This document shows, in pieces, positions 18,186 through 26,911 of a DNA stretch of 64,000 bases. Location of the stretch: contig CAVVGZ010000005.1 in the NCBI GenBank assembly GCA_963747965.1, forward strand, positions 62,001-126,000. Reading direction: 5' to 3'. The notes beneath the pieces are model-generated. The model saw only the letters and a program-made list of their open reading frames with translations, did not search any database and had not been told where the DNA came from. The DNA is from CAVVGZ01 sp963747965 (GTDB lineage Bacteria > Chloroflexota > Anaerolineae > Anaerolineales > Anaerolineaceae). Both the position numbers and the translations under genes were made by a program. Position 1 is the first letter of the stretch. Each line of letters opens with the position of its first letter.

Positions 18186-19049
18186 ATGCCTGAAAATCAA
18201 ATGCATCCCTTAACCTTGCTGGCTGTCCTCGCCCATCCGGATGATGAAACATTTATTATTGGTGGTACCCTGGCATTCTATGCCCGCCGCGGGGTGGATG
18301 TTTACCTGGTGTGCGCTACACGCGGAGAAGCGGGGGAGGTAGATGCAAATTACCTGGAAGGTTACGGTTCGATAGCTGAACGGCGTGAATCTGAACTCTG
18401 TTGTGCTGCAAAGCTGCTTGATCTGAAAGGGGTTTATTTCCTTGATTATCGTGATTCTGGAATGGCCGGGTCTGCCGATAATCACCATCCCGACTCCCTG
18501 GTGGCTGCCCCTGAAATGCAAGTGGTGGAGGATGTGGTCCATTTTATCCGGAAGTTGAAACCGCACGTGGTGATCACCTTTGACCCGATAGGGGGATACC
18601 GCCACCCAGACCACATTGCCATTCAAAGGGCAACTGAAAAAGCATTTTTTGCTGCGGGGGATCCGGCTTTTGGGGATGATTTACCCGCCTTTTCACCGCA
18701 AAAACTCTATTTTCATACGATGCAGAAAAAATTGCTGCGCTGGGCGATAAGGATCATGCCCATCCTGGGCAAGGATCCGCGAAAATTTGGGAAAAACCAG
18801 GATATTGATTTGACCATGATTGCCAGTGAAGAATTTCCCACCCATGCAGTGGTGAATTACAGTTCTGTATCAGAAATTCGCGAAAAAGCCTCTGCCTGCC
18901 ATGCCAGTCAGGGTGGTGATAAAAAGGTCCCGAGCCTGCTTGGTCGTCTCTTGCGGATTCGTTCTGGCAAAGATACTTACATGCAGGCATATCCCCAACC
19001 CGATGACAATAGGGTTGTTGAGGATCTATTTGAGGGGGTTGTTCAATGA
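18186..19049 (+). CDS. PIG-L family deacetylase
   Basis: 287 residues of the LmbE/PIG-L fold. The zinc site is visible as AHPDDE near the N-terminus and HPDH (RHPDHIAIQRA) in the middle. RGEAGEVDAN and the GSIAERRESELCCAAKLL helix are also typical. Relatives are MshB, BshB and GlcNAc-PI deacetylases, which remove an acetyl group from GlcNAc conjugates. The C-terminal region differs from MshB, so the substrate (thiol precursor or glycan) is not known. Confidence 0.92.
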   Translation: MPENQMHPLTLLAVLAHPDDETFIIGGTLAFYARRGVDVYLVCATRGEAGEVDANYLEGYGSIAERRESELCCAAKLLDLKGVYFLDYRDSGMAGSADNHHPDSLVAAPEMQVVEDVVHFIRKLKPHVVITFDPIGGYRHPDHIAIQRATEKAFFAAGDPAFGDDLPAFSPQKLYFHTMQKKLLRWAIRIMPILGKDPRKFGKNQDIDLTMIASEEFPTHAVVNYSSVSEIREKASACHASQGGDKKVPSLLGRLLRIRSGKDTYMQAYPQPDDNRVVEDLFEGVVQ

Positions 19050-19074
19050 TCTGCCTGGTGTATGAATCATCACA

Positions 19075-19114
19075 AATAAAATCAAGCGCAGCTATCATTT
19101 GCAGATGCGCTTGA
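19075..19114 (-). terminator. Terminator of clpB (possibly bidirectional)
   Basis: TCAAGCGCA (19082-19090) and TGCGCTTGA (19106-19114) form a 9-bp perfect stem. On the minus strand it is followed by TTTTATTT, 25 bases beyond the clpB stop. It can also act on the convergent PIG-L gene. Confidence 0.85.
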
Positions 19115-19138
19115 AAATTTTCTGGACACAGACAAGTT

Positions 19139-21730
19139 TCAGGTTTCTATGGGTTCTGCGGCAGCAATGGGGGTGAAGGTTAGCTGGTCCTTGCCGAGTT
19201 CCACAAGGATGGAATCGCCGGCCTTGAATTCTCCTTGCAGCAGGCGCATAGCCAGGGGATCCTGAACCTGGCGCTGAATCGCCCTTTTGAGCGGCCTGGC
19301 ACCAAAATTTGGATCATAACCAACTTCAGCAAGGTATGCAGCAGCCTCGGGACTGATTTCCAGGTGTAACCCCTTTTCAGCGAGCCGGTTAGAAACGTGC
19401 TGCATTTGGATGGCAACGATCTCCTTTAAATGCTCCTGGCTCAATGGATGGAAGATAACAATTTCATCGATTCGGTTGAGGAATTCAGGTCTGAAGTGTG
19501 ACTGGAGGATTTGGTTGATCTGCTGCCGGTCAACCTCTCCAACCCGGTTCATCCACAGGTCGCTGCCGATGTTGCTGGTCATAATCACAACCGTATTACG
19601 AAAATCGATTGTCCTGCCGTGCCCGTCGGTGAGACGGCCGTCATCCAGCAGCTGGAGCAGCACGTTAAAGACTTCCGGATGAGCTTTTTCGATTTCATCA
19701 AATAACATAACGCTATACGGCCTTCTATGGACCGATTCGGTTAGCTGGCCGCCTTCATCGTAGCCGACATATCCTGGAGGAGCCCCAATCAGCCTGGAGA
19801 CAGTATGTTTCTCCTGGTATTCGCTCATATCGATGCGGATCATTGCCTTCTCATCATCAAAGAGGAATTCCGCCAGGGCTCTTGCCAGCTCAGTTTTACC
19901 AACTCCGGTAGGTCCAAGGAAAATAAACGAGCCCATCGGCCGGTTTGGATCCTGCAGGCCAGCCCTGGAGCGGCGCACGGCATTGGAAACGACGCCAATT
20001 GCATCATCCTGGCCAACCACCCTCCAGTGCAACCGTTCTTCCATGTGAATCAGTTTTTCAATTTCACCTTCCAAAAGGCGGGAAACCGGTATTCCGGTCC
20101 ACCTGGAAATCACCTCTGCGATCTCTTCGGCATCGACTTCCTCCTTTAATAAGGCTTGTCCATCCTGCAGATCCACCAGTTTTTGGTCTGCCTGATTAAG
20201 CTTATCCTCAAGATCTCTTAAGACTCCATAACGAAGGCGGGCGGCTTTTTCCAGGTCTGCAGCTCTTTCGGATTGTTCAATCTCTATTTTTGTCTGCTCA
20301 ATTTGTTCCTTGATAGACTGCATCTGGCCGATGGCGTCTTTTTCAAACTTCCAGCGGATGGCAAGTTCCTGGGAATGCTGTTTTAATTGCTGCAAGTCTG
20401 CTTCAATTCTTGATAAGCGCTCCAGTGAACCTTTATCAGTCTCCTTCTGCAGTGCCTGGCGTTCAATTTCCAGCTGCATAACCTGGCGGTCGACCTGATC
20501 CAGCTCCTGTGGTTTAGAGTCTATTTCAGTACGAAGTTTTGCAGCAGCTTCATCAATCAGGTCAATGGCTTTATCAGGAAGGAAGCGGTCGGTGATATAG
20601 CGATGGGATAAGGTAGCCGCTGCGATAACAGCCGCATCTGTTATACGCACGCCATGGTGCACCTCGTAACGTTCTTTTAACCCGCGCAGGATGCTGATAG
20701 TGTCTTCCGGTGTGGGCTCATCGATGACTACTGGCTGAAACCGCCTTTCAAGGGCGGGATCTTTTTCGACGTACTTACGGTATTCATCCAGGGTTGTGGC
20801 TCCGATCATGTGCAGTTCTCCCCGTGCCAGCATCGGTTTAAGCATATTGCCGGCATCCATGGAGCCTTCCGCTGCACCTGCACCTATTACGGTATGCATC
20901 TCATCAACAAAAAGGATGATTTCGCCATTGGATTCTGTAATTTCCTTCAATACTGCTTTCAATCGTTCTTCAAACTCGCCGCGGAATTTTGCCCCGGCAA
21001 CCAAGGCGCTGATATCCAGTTGGATCAGTTTCCTGTGTTTGAGGCCTTCCGGAACGTCCCCATTAATAATGCGTTGGGCAAGCCCTTCAACGATGGCGGT
21101 TTTACCAACACCCGGCTCGCCGATCAGGGCTGGATTATTCTTGGTACGCCGGGAGAGGATTTGTACTGTACGGCGTATCTCATCATCGCGTCCAATAACT
21201 GGGTCAAGTTTTCCCTGGCGTGCCATGGCAGTCAGGTCACGCCCGTATTTTGCCAGGGCATCATAGGTTGCTTCGGGATTCTGGGTAGATACACGCTGTG
21301 AGCCGCGCACACTCATTAACGCTTTTAGCACGGCATCTTTAGTAAGGCCGAAATCTGACAGCCTTTTTCCTTCCGGGCTGTCTAAAATCCCCAGCAGGAT
21401 ATGTTCCGTGGAGGTAAAGTCATCTTTCATGCCTTTTGCGTAGCGTTCGGCGGCATTCAGCACATCAACAGCTGGCCTTGAAAGACTGACCTGGACATTG
21501 GATCCAGTCACTTGCGGGCGCTGCTCAAGCTCTTTCCCCACTTCATCCCTGAGTGCCTGGACACTCCCGGATACCCTGGTTACAACTGCCGGTATGATCC
21601 CATCCTGCTGATTCAGAAGGGCTTGCAGCAGGTGGACAGGTTCAATTGCCTGGTGATTCAAATCTATAGCGGCCTGCTGGGCAGCGTAAACTGACTCCTG
21701 TGCTTTTTGTGTAAATTTATCGAGATTCAT
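19139..21730 (-). CDS. clpB: ClpB disaggregase
   Basis: 863 residues, full-length HSP100. An N-terminal Clp_N domain has two repeats (TQKAQESVYAAQQAA...). NBD1 carries Walker A GEPGVGKTAIVEG and ILFVDEMHTVIGAG. The long coiled-coil middle domain (about residues 400-530) separates ClpB from ClpA/ClpC. NBD2 carries GPTGVGKTELARALAEFLF and LFDEIEKAHPEVFNVLLQLLDDGRLTD. The ATG at 21730 is preferred to a TTG at 21754 because AAAAAGG lies 8 bases upstream. It works with DnaK to recover aggregated proteins. No CIRCE element was seen upstream. Confidence 0.97.
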   Translation of the reverse strand: MNLDKFTQKAQESVYAAQQAAIDLNHQAIEPVHLLQALLNQQDGIIPAVVTRVSGSVQALRDEVGKELEQRPQVTGSNVQVSLSRPAVDVLNAAERYAKGMKDDFTSTEHILLGILDSPEGKRLSDFGLTKDAVLKALMSVRGSQRVSTQNPEATYDALAKYGRDLTAMARQGKLDPVIGRDDEIRRTVQILSRRTKNNPALIGEPGVGKTAIVEGLAQRIINGDVPEGLKHRKLIQLDISALVAGAKFRGEFEERLKAVLKEITESNGEIILFVDEMHTVIGAGAAEGSMDAGNMLKPMLARGELHMIGATTLDEYRKYVEKDPALERRFQPVVIDEPTPEDTISILRGLKERYEVHHGVRITDAAVIAAATLSHRYITDRFLPDKAIDLIDEAAAKLRTEIDSKPQELDQVDRQVMQLEIERQALQKETDKGSLERLSRIEADLQQLKQHSQELAIRWKFEKDAIGQMQSIKEQIEQTKIEIEQSERAADLEKAARLRYGVLRDLEDKLNQADQKLVDLQDGQALLKEEVDAEEIAEVISRWTGIPVSRLLEGEIEKLIHMEERLHWRVVGQDDAIGVVSNAVRRSRAGLQDPNRPMGSFIFLGPTGVGKTELARALAEFLFDDEKAMIRIDMSEYQEKHTVSRLIGAPPGYVGYDEGGQLTESVHRRPYSVMLFDEIEKAHPEVFNVLLQLLDDGRLTDGHGRTIDFRNTVVIMTSNIGSDLWMNRVGEVDRQQINQILQSHFRPEFLNRIDEIVIFHPLSQEHLKEIVAIQMQHVSNRLAEKGLHLEISPEAAAYLAEVGYDPNFGARPLKRAIQRQVQDPLAMRLLQGEFKAGDSILVELGKDQLTFTPIAAAEPIET

Positions 21731-22230
21731 ATGATTAACCTTTTTTCTGTCCAACCCAAATTATGACTGGATTAAAAACCAGGCCCATTATTTATCATAA
21801 GGAATCACCATCAGAATTTGATTAAATAATTGTTAGAAATCCATAAACAGCCCGGGAATAACCACCGGGACAAAAAGACTGGTTTGTTATATATCGTAGT
21901 CCCATTGGTGTTTCACCATTTTCTAGATTTAATATTTGCTGACTTTTTATTAGCAGGCTCAGGTAATTAATTTGTGGTATTAATATCGACTACTTTCCCG
22001 GAATCATCCTGGCCCGGCTAAACAGTCAGGTACTTGTTGTATTTCAAGAAGATATCAAGACTTCAATCCGGGGAACAATCCTGTATGACAGAATAATTCA
22101 TGTCAGGGTGCCATGCCCGGGAACTGAAACGATTGATTCTGGAGATGAATTTTCTACCTATAGGATTGTGCCACGATACTGGCAGGTAGAAAATTCAAGA
22201 TGTTTCCCGAAATACATTACTGTTTCGAAT
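21731..22230. other. Intergenic region upstream of clpB
   Basis: About 500 bases between the GT2 3' end and clpB. The only structure seen is the inverted repeat at 22147-22196, listed separately. The clpB promoter should be here but is not obvious. Confidence 0.4.
22147..22196. repeat. 13-bp perfect inverted repeat with 24-base spacer
   Basis: GAATTTTCTACCT (22147-22159) and AGGTAGAAAATTC (22184-22196) are exact reverse complements. It lies 35 bases downstream of the GT2 3' end on the minus strand. No U-run follows, so it is not a standard terminator. Confidence 0.7.
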
Positions 22231-22668
22231 TCAAGGATTGTTTCGTTTTCGATAAATTGAAGATCGGATAGATTCAAGCAAAGCTGCTTTCATTTGTTCA
22301 GCCCCAACGCTATAGGAATTGGGTTTGACGAACCTGTAGAGGCACGTATCCGGCAGCATCTTGTGGGGAATCCCACTATCTTTTGTACGCAGGATCCAAT
22401 CGGTTTCTTCCATGCCAGAAAGGTCCACTCCAAAACCCCCGACTTGTGTAAAGGTGGAGCGGCGGACCATCAGCGTGCCCAAAAAATCCCCAAACCTTTT
22501 TCGTATGTAACACTCGTCAATTAAATCGGATGGATATTTCAGATCGGGAACGATGATCTGACGTGTTCTCCCAACCACATATCCGTCGGTGGGATGGGCC
22601 AGTAAGTAAGCAACCTGGTTTTTCATTTTTCCCGGAAGCCCATTCACACTCTGTATCCAGAAAAGCAA
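22231..22668 (-). CDS. Two-domain GT2 glycosyltransferase, fragment 3 (C-terminal)
   Basis: C-terminal part of the broken GT2 gene 22231-23687. It contains LMVRRSTFTQVGGFGVDLSGMEETDWILRTKDSGI, a typical acceptor-region motif (GGFD...E..DW.LR) of GT2 enzymes, and ends with a basic tail. It continues fragment 2 after IAFLD; the join is near 22665. Confidence 0.65.
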   Translation of the reverse strand: MLFWIQSVNGLPGKMKNQVAYLLAHPTDGYVVGRTRQIIVPDLKYPSDLIDECYIRKRFGDFLGTLMVRRSTFTQVGGFGVDLSGMEETDWILRTKDSGIPHKMLPDTCLYRFVKPNSYSVGAEQMKAALLESIRSSIYRKRNNP

Positions 22669-23251
22669 TCATTTCTCCATTGGAACGGTTAATGGCTTCG
22701 TTCAGTCCCGAAGCCAAATCTGAAGAGCCAACTATAAGTTCGACCTGATCAAAGGTGTCCCCGATCAGATCTTTTATATAATCCAGTTGGGATCCAACGA
22801 CCATCACCTCAACTATTGGATAATCCTGGTTACGAATGCTTTCGATTGTCTGGCTTATTCTTGCAGGGTTTCCATTGTCAAATAAAATGATACTGACAAG
22901 TGGCCAGGATATCGTTTCCATCTTTTCCTGCTGATCCCTCAGCCGATCTTTTTCAAGGTATTCGGTAAAAAAGGTCAGTTTGCTGACTTCTTTGGTAAAT
23001 CCGGATGAGATTCGCCGGCGCACGATCGATCTTCGAATGATGTTTAAAAAGCCCGTTGATAGCATGTCTTCCCCGGTCGTCAGGTTTTGCCCATGAATTC
23101 GATATACGAGGGCTAATCTCTTTTGTACCAGAATATGTACCCCGTGCTCCCTGGCTCGCAGCCAGAAATCCGTATCTTCGTGGAACCGGAGGCTTTCATC
23201 GAAATACCCGATCTTTGTGGAATACCGATCGGCGCATGACCATGGAACCAA
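22517..23251 (-). CDS. Two-domain GT2 glycosyltransferase, fragment 2 (middle)
   Basis: From GYFDESLRFHEDTDFWLRAREHG (end of the first GT2 domain) through a linker to a second GT2-like domain starting WPLVSIILFDNGNPARISQTIESIRNQDYPIVEVMVVG. In the second domain the nucleotide-sugar Asp signature is altered: GSQLD replaces the usual DDGSxD and FLDTE replaces DADD. It is preceded by fragment 1 (join near 23215) and followed by fragment 3. Confidence 0.7.
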   Translation of the reverse strand: MVPWSCADRYSTKIGYFDESLRFHEDTDFWLRAREHGVHILVQKRLALVYRIHGQNLTTGEDMLSTGFLNIIRRSIVRRRISSGFTKEVSKLTFFTEYLEKDRLRDQQEKMETISWPLVSIILFDNGNPARISQTIESIRNQDYPIVEVMVVGSQLDYIKDLIGDTFDQVELIVGSSDLASGLNEAINRSNGEMIAFLDTECEWASGKNEKPGCLLTGPSHRRICGWENTSDHRSRSEISIRFN

Positions 23252-23687
23252 GATTGGTATAGATGAATGGGAAATCGATATCGGCGCCTTTCAATTGCTC
23301 CCGGGTTTGATTGAGGATTTTGATCCTGCTGATCAGCCCTTGAACGATTTCGACGGTTGGAAAGGCTTCAAAACATCTCATCTGCATGGCTAGTTTGTCT
23401 TCAGGCCAAAGGTCATCTGCATCGATGAAAGCAATGAATTCTCCTGATGCCATTCGAATTCCGAGGTTGCGTGCCGCGGCGGGACCCGCATTGGGCTGGT
23501 AATAATAACGAACATGGTCTGCAAAACTGCCCGCGATCCGGGGGGTTGAATCCGTTGATCCGTCATCAACAAGGATGATCTCTATCGGCCGGTAGCCTTG
23601 TTGGAGAACACTCTCAATTGCTTCTGCCAAAAATCTTTCCCCATTAAAGACAGGCAGGATTACGCTGACCAACGGATTGACCATCAT
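23196..23687 (-). CDS. Two-domain GT2 glycosyltransferase, fragment 1 (N-terminal)
   Basis: Classic GT2 start: PLVSVILPVFNGERFLAEAIESVL, EIILVDDGSTDSTPRIA, GPAAARNLGIRMASGEFIAFIDADDLW. Both the donor-binding DDGSTD and the metal-binding DADD are present. The last about seven residues are out of frame; the continuation is fragment 2. It starts 49 bases after the HPr-kinase-like gene and is probably in its operon. It resembles the GT2 genes at 35192 and 35962 closely in its first 90 residues. Confidence 0.85.
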   Translation of the reverse strand: MMVNPLVSVILPVFNGERFLAEAIESVLQQGYRPIEIILVDDGSTDSTPRIAGSFADHVRYYYQPNAGPAAARNLGIRMASGEFIAFIDADDLWPEDKLAMQMRCFEAFPTVEIVQGLISRIKILNQTREQLKGADIDFPFIYTNLGSMVMRRSVFHKDRVFR

Positions 23688-23736
23688 CCTTTACTCACCA
23701 TTCGATAAAAGACTGAGGATAGCTTCAGGGATCCGG

Positions 23737-24774
23737 TTAATATCCTGTTCCCAGTTCCAGGACATAGGCTGGAACTTGATCCACGAGGTTCGAAATTGAC
23801 TTGAATGCCACACCACCCGCACCGGGTAATTGAAGGAGTGTGGAGGGGGCCAGGCAAGTCAAAGCAGTCCCCGCCGATACGGCTCTCAGATGAGTCTCAT
23901 TTCGGTACGTTAATTGCGGCAAGATGATCGCCTCAATAGGGAAACCGCGGCTGACTTGCTCCGGGAAATGCTGCTGCAAAAAAAATACAGCCTTGTCATT
24001 TTCCGACCGGAACTGGTTGCTTACGAATTGAGCCAGGTGCGGGAATCTTTCCAGATCGAGATCTCCACGCAGCTTGGCGGTATTGTAAACACTGTATACA
24101 AACGGATTGGAGTCCGTTCTGACAAGGCAGTAATCATCACTGGCATATAACATGCCGGCCTCCAGGCAAGCCAGGGCGGTGGTTGATTTTCCCGTTCCAC
24201 CCTTTCCTGCCAGCAGTACCCCGCCAGTCGTCAGCCCAACCGCGCCACCATGGATGAATTGATATTTTCCCCGATCCGCCCACCAATGTAGAATAGTCCT
24301 CACAGGGGAGGCAATTTCATAGGATGGCAACGCATGTGCATCTTTGACCCAGTATAGTGCCAGATTTTCCTGAAGATCGATGATGCTGAAAATATTAGGT
24401 CCCAAATGATATGCAGCAAGGATACGCCCGTTTGAATATTCCTTAATTTCACCGCGGATGCCAAGATGAATCCACCATTCACCCAGGGAGTCAAAGTAAT
24501 GCGATAGAAACGAGGGAATTTCCGTCCCGGTTGAGACGCTATCCCACATCATGACCGTCAATTCTGGCATATCTGTCGGGGGAATTTCCAGGTGGCTTAA
24601 GGCAGGCGTCAGGGCGGTGACTAATCCATTGCCAGCAAACCTGAAACGAATTGGGCGATCGCCCATACAAAAATATCGATCTTGATATCCCCCGAAAGCC
24701 TGTTCCGCTTGTTTATAGATTACATAAATGAAATGAAAAAATGCAAGGCACTTATCCCTTGTCGACGCTGGCAT
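23737..24774 (-). CDS. HPr-kinase-like ATPase
   Basis: 345 residues. The C-terminal half shows GGAVGLTTGGVLLAGKGGTGKSTTALACLEAG, a P-loop as in HPr kinase/phosphorylase, followed by MLYASDDYCLV, matching the LxxDD catalytic region of HprK. The N-terminal half is an unrelated domain. Such HprK-related kinases occur next to PqqD-like proteins in glycan and peptide-modification clusters (family knowledge); their targets are mostly unknown. ATG 24774 lies inside the end of the pqqD-like gene (23-base overlap), so translation is coupled. It is distinct from the classical HPr system: the HPr gene (60295-60564) lies 35 kb away. Confidence 0.82.
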   Translation of the reverse strand: MPASTRDKCLAFFHFIYVIYKQAEQAFGGYQDRYFCMGDRPIRFRFAGNGLVTALTPALSHLEIPPTDMPELTVMMWDSVSTGTEIPSFLSHYFDSLGEWWIHLGIRGEIKEYSNGRILAAYHLGPNIFSIIDLQENLALYWVKDAHALPSYEIASPVRTILHWWADRGKYQFIHGGAVGLTTGGVLLAGKGGTGKSTTALACLEAGMLYASDDYCLVRTDSNPFVYSVYNTAKLRGDLDLERFPHLAQFVSNQFRSENDKAVFFLQQHFPEQVSRGFPIEAIILPQLTYRNETHLRAVSAGTALTCLAPSTLLQLPGAGGVAFKSISNLVDQVPAYVLELGTGY

Positions 24775-25225
24775 GATCACTATCTTCTTCTTTGTGAGGC
24801 CAACCTTCCTCATCAACCTCATGAATGGGATCCAAAAGAAGCAGTTCTTGCATATCGGAATATTTTTCCAAAATGGGATTTTCAAACCCCGGTTTTTCAG
24901 GACCTGCTGCTATGGGTGTTTGTGGAGTCTGGTTGCCACTGCGCCTGGACGAGGATACTTGAACGAGCCCTTCCTGCTGCAATGTAATCAGGAGTTCACG
25001 GATCGCATTTTCGATATCCCTTGCGTCACCATTGTAGCGTTTGGCGATCTCAGAAGTGAGTTCTTCAAAATTTGCCCCGCTTTCGATCAAGTTCCAAACG
25101 TCAACACCAGAGTACCGCAAGCTGTAATAAACCCCATTTTCAAGATTGACGATAACCGTTTCCCCATCAATTGTCTCGTGGACCACATCTGGTTTTTTAA
25201 TATTGAAGTAGCCAAGTATATCCAT
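24752..25225 (-). CDS. PqqD-like protein with acidic C-terminal tail
   Basis: 157 residues. Residues 1-95 form the PqqD winged-helix fold: VVHETIDGETVIVNLENGVYYSLRYSGVDVWNLIE, then a helix pair with EIAKRYNGD and LITLQQEGLV. PqqD folds bind leader peptides (RRE) in RiPP systems, but many relatives sit in polysaccharide clusters. Residues about 96-157 are a separate tail with LLLLDPIHEVDEEGWP and many Asp/Glu. ATG 25225 follows GGGAAAGAGA; a TTG at 25249 is less likely. First gene of an operon with the HprK-like and GT2 genes. Confidence 0.82.
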   Translation of the reverse strand: MDILGYFNIKKPDVVHETIDGETVIVNLENGVYYSLRYSGVDVWNLIESGANFEELTSEIAKRYNGDARDIENAIRELLITLQQEGLVQVSSSRRSGNQTPQTPIAAGPEKPGFENPILEKYSDMQELLLLDPIHEVDEEGWPHKEEDSDHASVDKG

Positions 25226-25675
25226 ACTTGATATTCTCTTTCCCAGCAACAGTAATCCAGGTGTTACTGACCCCTGTATTATTACTTATACTTTGCAGAT
25301 CAGACATTAATTTTTCTTCTCCACTTGTTTAATTTTACCTTAAATTATTAATATAATATTTACGACCATAACAACCACTCAGGATAATCGCTAATAAAGA
25401 ATGGTTTTTTGAGTATCATATAAGGAGTAACATATAAGGAAGTGAAGGAAAGATCAAACTGTTATAATTTCCAAGAAGGTTAATATCAGCCAAGCTCATT
25501 CTCTGATTCATGCAGCGAACTTATTCCCCAATCACATTAAAGACAATACCTCAGTTTGATAAACCTATCAATAACCAAAGATTATCTATCAACGAAGGGA
25601 TGAGGCTGCTAATTAATTCTCATAGATTCATACCCATGGTGAAATGGGGCATTTGAACTTTTCAAGGAGTTTTGA
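25226..25675. other. Divergent promoter region
   Basis: About 450 AT-rich bases between the divergent pqqD-like and nucleotidyltransferase genes. It contains a direct repeat CATATAAGGA at 25417-25426 and 25431-25440 (14-base period), possibly an operator. No other gene seen. Confidence 0.45.
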
Positions 25676-26911
25676 ATGGATCAGGACACAACAACAATTT
25701 TATTAGCATGCCTTAGCTATGAAAGTGACATAGCGAAGAAAGAACGATTGGCGGATATTTCAGCTCTGGAATGGCAGGCTGTTGCGGCACTAGCTCAACG
25801 ACATGCGGTTGCCCCGTTTTTTTATCATCATCTAAATCAACTGGGTGTTGATGTGCCCGATGACATTGTAAAGGGATTGAGACAAGCGAGTCTGAAAAAT
25901 GCCTCGCGGAATATGCGTCTCTATCAGGAATTGGGCGATCTGCTGTCGCAGTTGCGGGAAATAAACACTCCAGTTATCGTACTCAAAGGAGCGTACCTGG
26001 CGGAGAAAATATATACCGATAAATGGCTCCGTTATATGGCAGATATTGATCTTCTGGTCTTAAAGGATGACCATCTTCGAGTCGAGCAAGTGCTTATGGG
26101 CATGGGTTACGGAATAGATGACCAGGATACTGAAAATGGAATGAATGACGATCATCTTATCTACAGGAATCCCAATAAAGATTTTCATTTTGAAATCCAT
26201 TGGGCACTTTACGAAACCGAAGATCCTTTCAAGATTGATGTTCAAGGATTGTGGAGCAGGGCTGAGCCGGTGGTATTAGCGCATGCCCCTGCATTAGCGC
26301 TTTCACCAAACGACTTGCTGGTATTTCTCTGTGTGCATGCAGTACACCATCTCTTTTGGATTCGCATAAGTATGATTTGTGATATCGGCGAGGTCGTGCG
26401 AAGGAAAGGGAAGGAATTGGATTGGCAATTGGTTGCAGCACATGCGCAGAAGTGGGGTGCGCTCTGCTCAGTATATTTTATTCTGCGGCTGGCAAAAGAC
26501 CTGCTGGGCGTGGCAGTGCCTGCGGACTGGCTTGCTTCAATCCAACCTGACGATTTCGAGGAAGATTACCTCATTCTGGGACGACAGAGAATTTTTCATA
26601 GAGATTGGTTCGATGAGGACCTGATTTCATCAACAAATGTTACCCGTTTATGGGATCAAAAAGGATTGACCGGCAAATTAGCGCTCATTCGCAGCCGTAT
26701 GCTGCCATCACGCAGGTCAATGGCTGAGATGTATCAAGCAAATGCGAATTCCTGGCGCATCTACCTATACTACCCTGTGAGATGGAAAGACGTACTTGCG
26801 CGTAACTGGATGACATTTTCTCGGCTAATGCGCGGCGACCGAAAAACACAATCGGAAGCTGTTCACGCCAATGAGATCAATACTCTACACGAGTGGGTGA
26901 GGTCCAGATAA
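25676..26911 (+). CDS. NTP_transf_5 family nucleotidyltransferase-like protein
   Basis: 411 residues of the uncharacterised nucleotidyltransferase family PF14907. The nucleotidyltransferase core is INTPVIVLKGAYLAEKIY followed by RYMADIDLLVLKDD, giving the DxD metal pair. FHFEIHWALYE supplies the usual third acidic residue, and HAVHHLFWIRISMICDIGEV is the typical helical follow-up. AAGGAG lies 7 bases before the ATG. Family members occur with PqqD and HprK-like genes, as here, across a divergent promoter. The nucleotide and acceptor are unknown; protein or peptide adenylylation is only a hypothesis. Confidence 0.82.
   Translation: MDQDTTTILLACLSYESDIAKKERLADISALEWQAVAALAQRHAVAPFFYHHLNQLGVDVPDDIVKGLRQASLKNASRNMRLYQELGDLLSQLREINTPVIVLKGAYLAEKIYTDKWLRYMADIDLLVLKDDHLRVEQVLMGMGYGIDDQDTENGMNDDHLIYRNPNKDFHFEIHWALYETEDPFKIDVQGLWSRAEPVVLAHAPALALSPNDLLVFLCVHAVHHLFWIRISMICDIGEVVRRKGKELDWQLVAAHAQKWGALCSVYFILRLAKDLLGVAVPADWLASIQPDDFEEDYLILGRQRIFHRDWFDEDLISSTNVTRLWDQKGLTGKLALIRSRMLPSRRSMAEMYQANANSWRIYLYYPVRWKDVLARNWMTFSRLMRGDRKTQSEAVHANEINTLHEWVRSR

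Noticed and set aside
21731..21900. CIRCE element upstream of clpB
   Set aside because: TTAGCACTC-N9-GAGTGCTAA or close variants were not found.
24752..26911. Lasso-peptide cluster
   Set aside because: PqqD, HprK-like and nucleotidyltransferase genes are present, but there is no transglutaminase-like protease, no asparagine synthase and no precursor-like ORF beside them.
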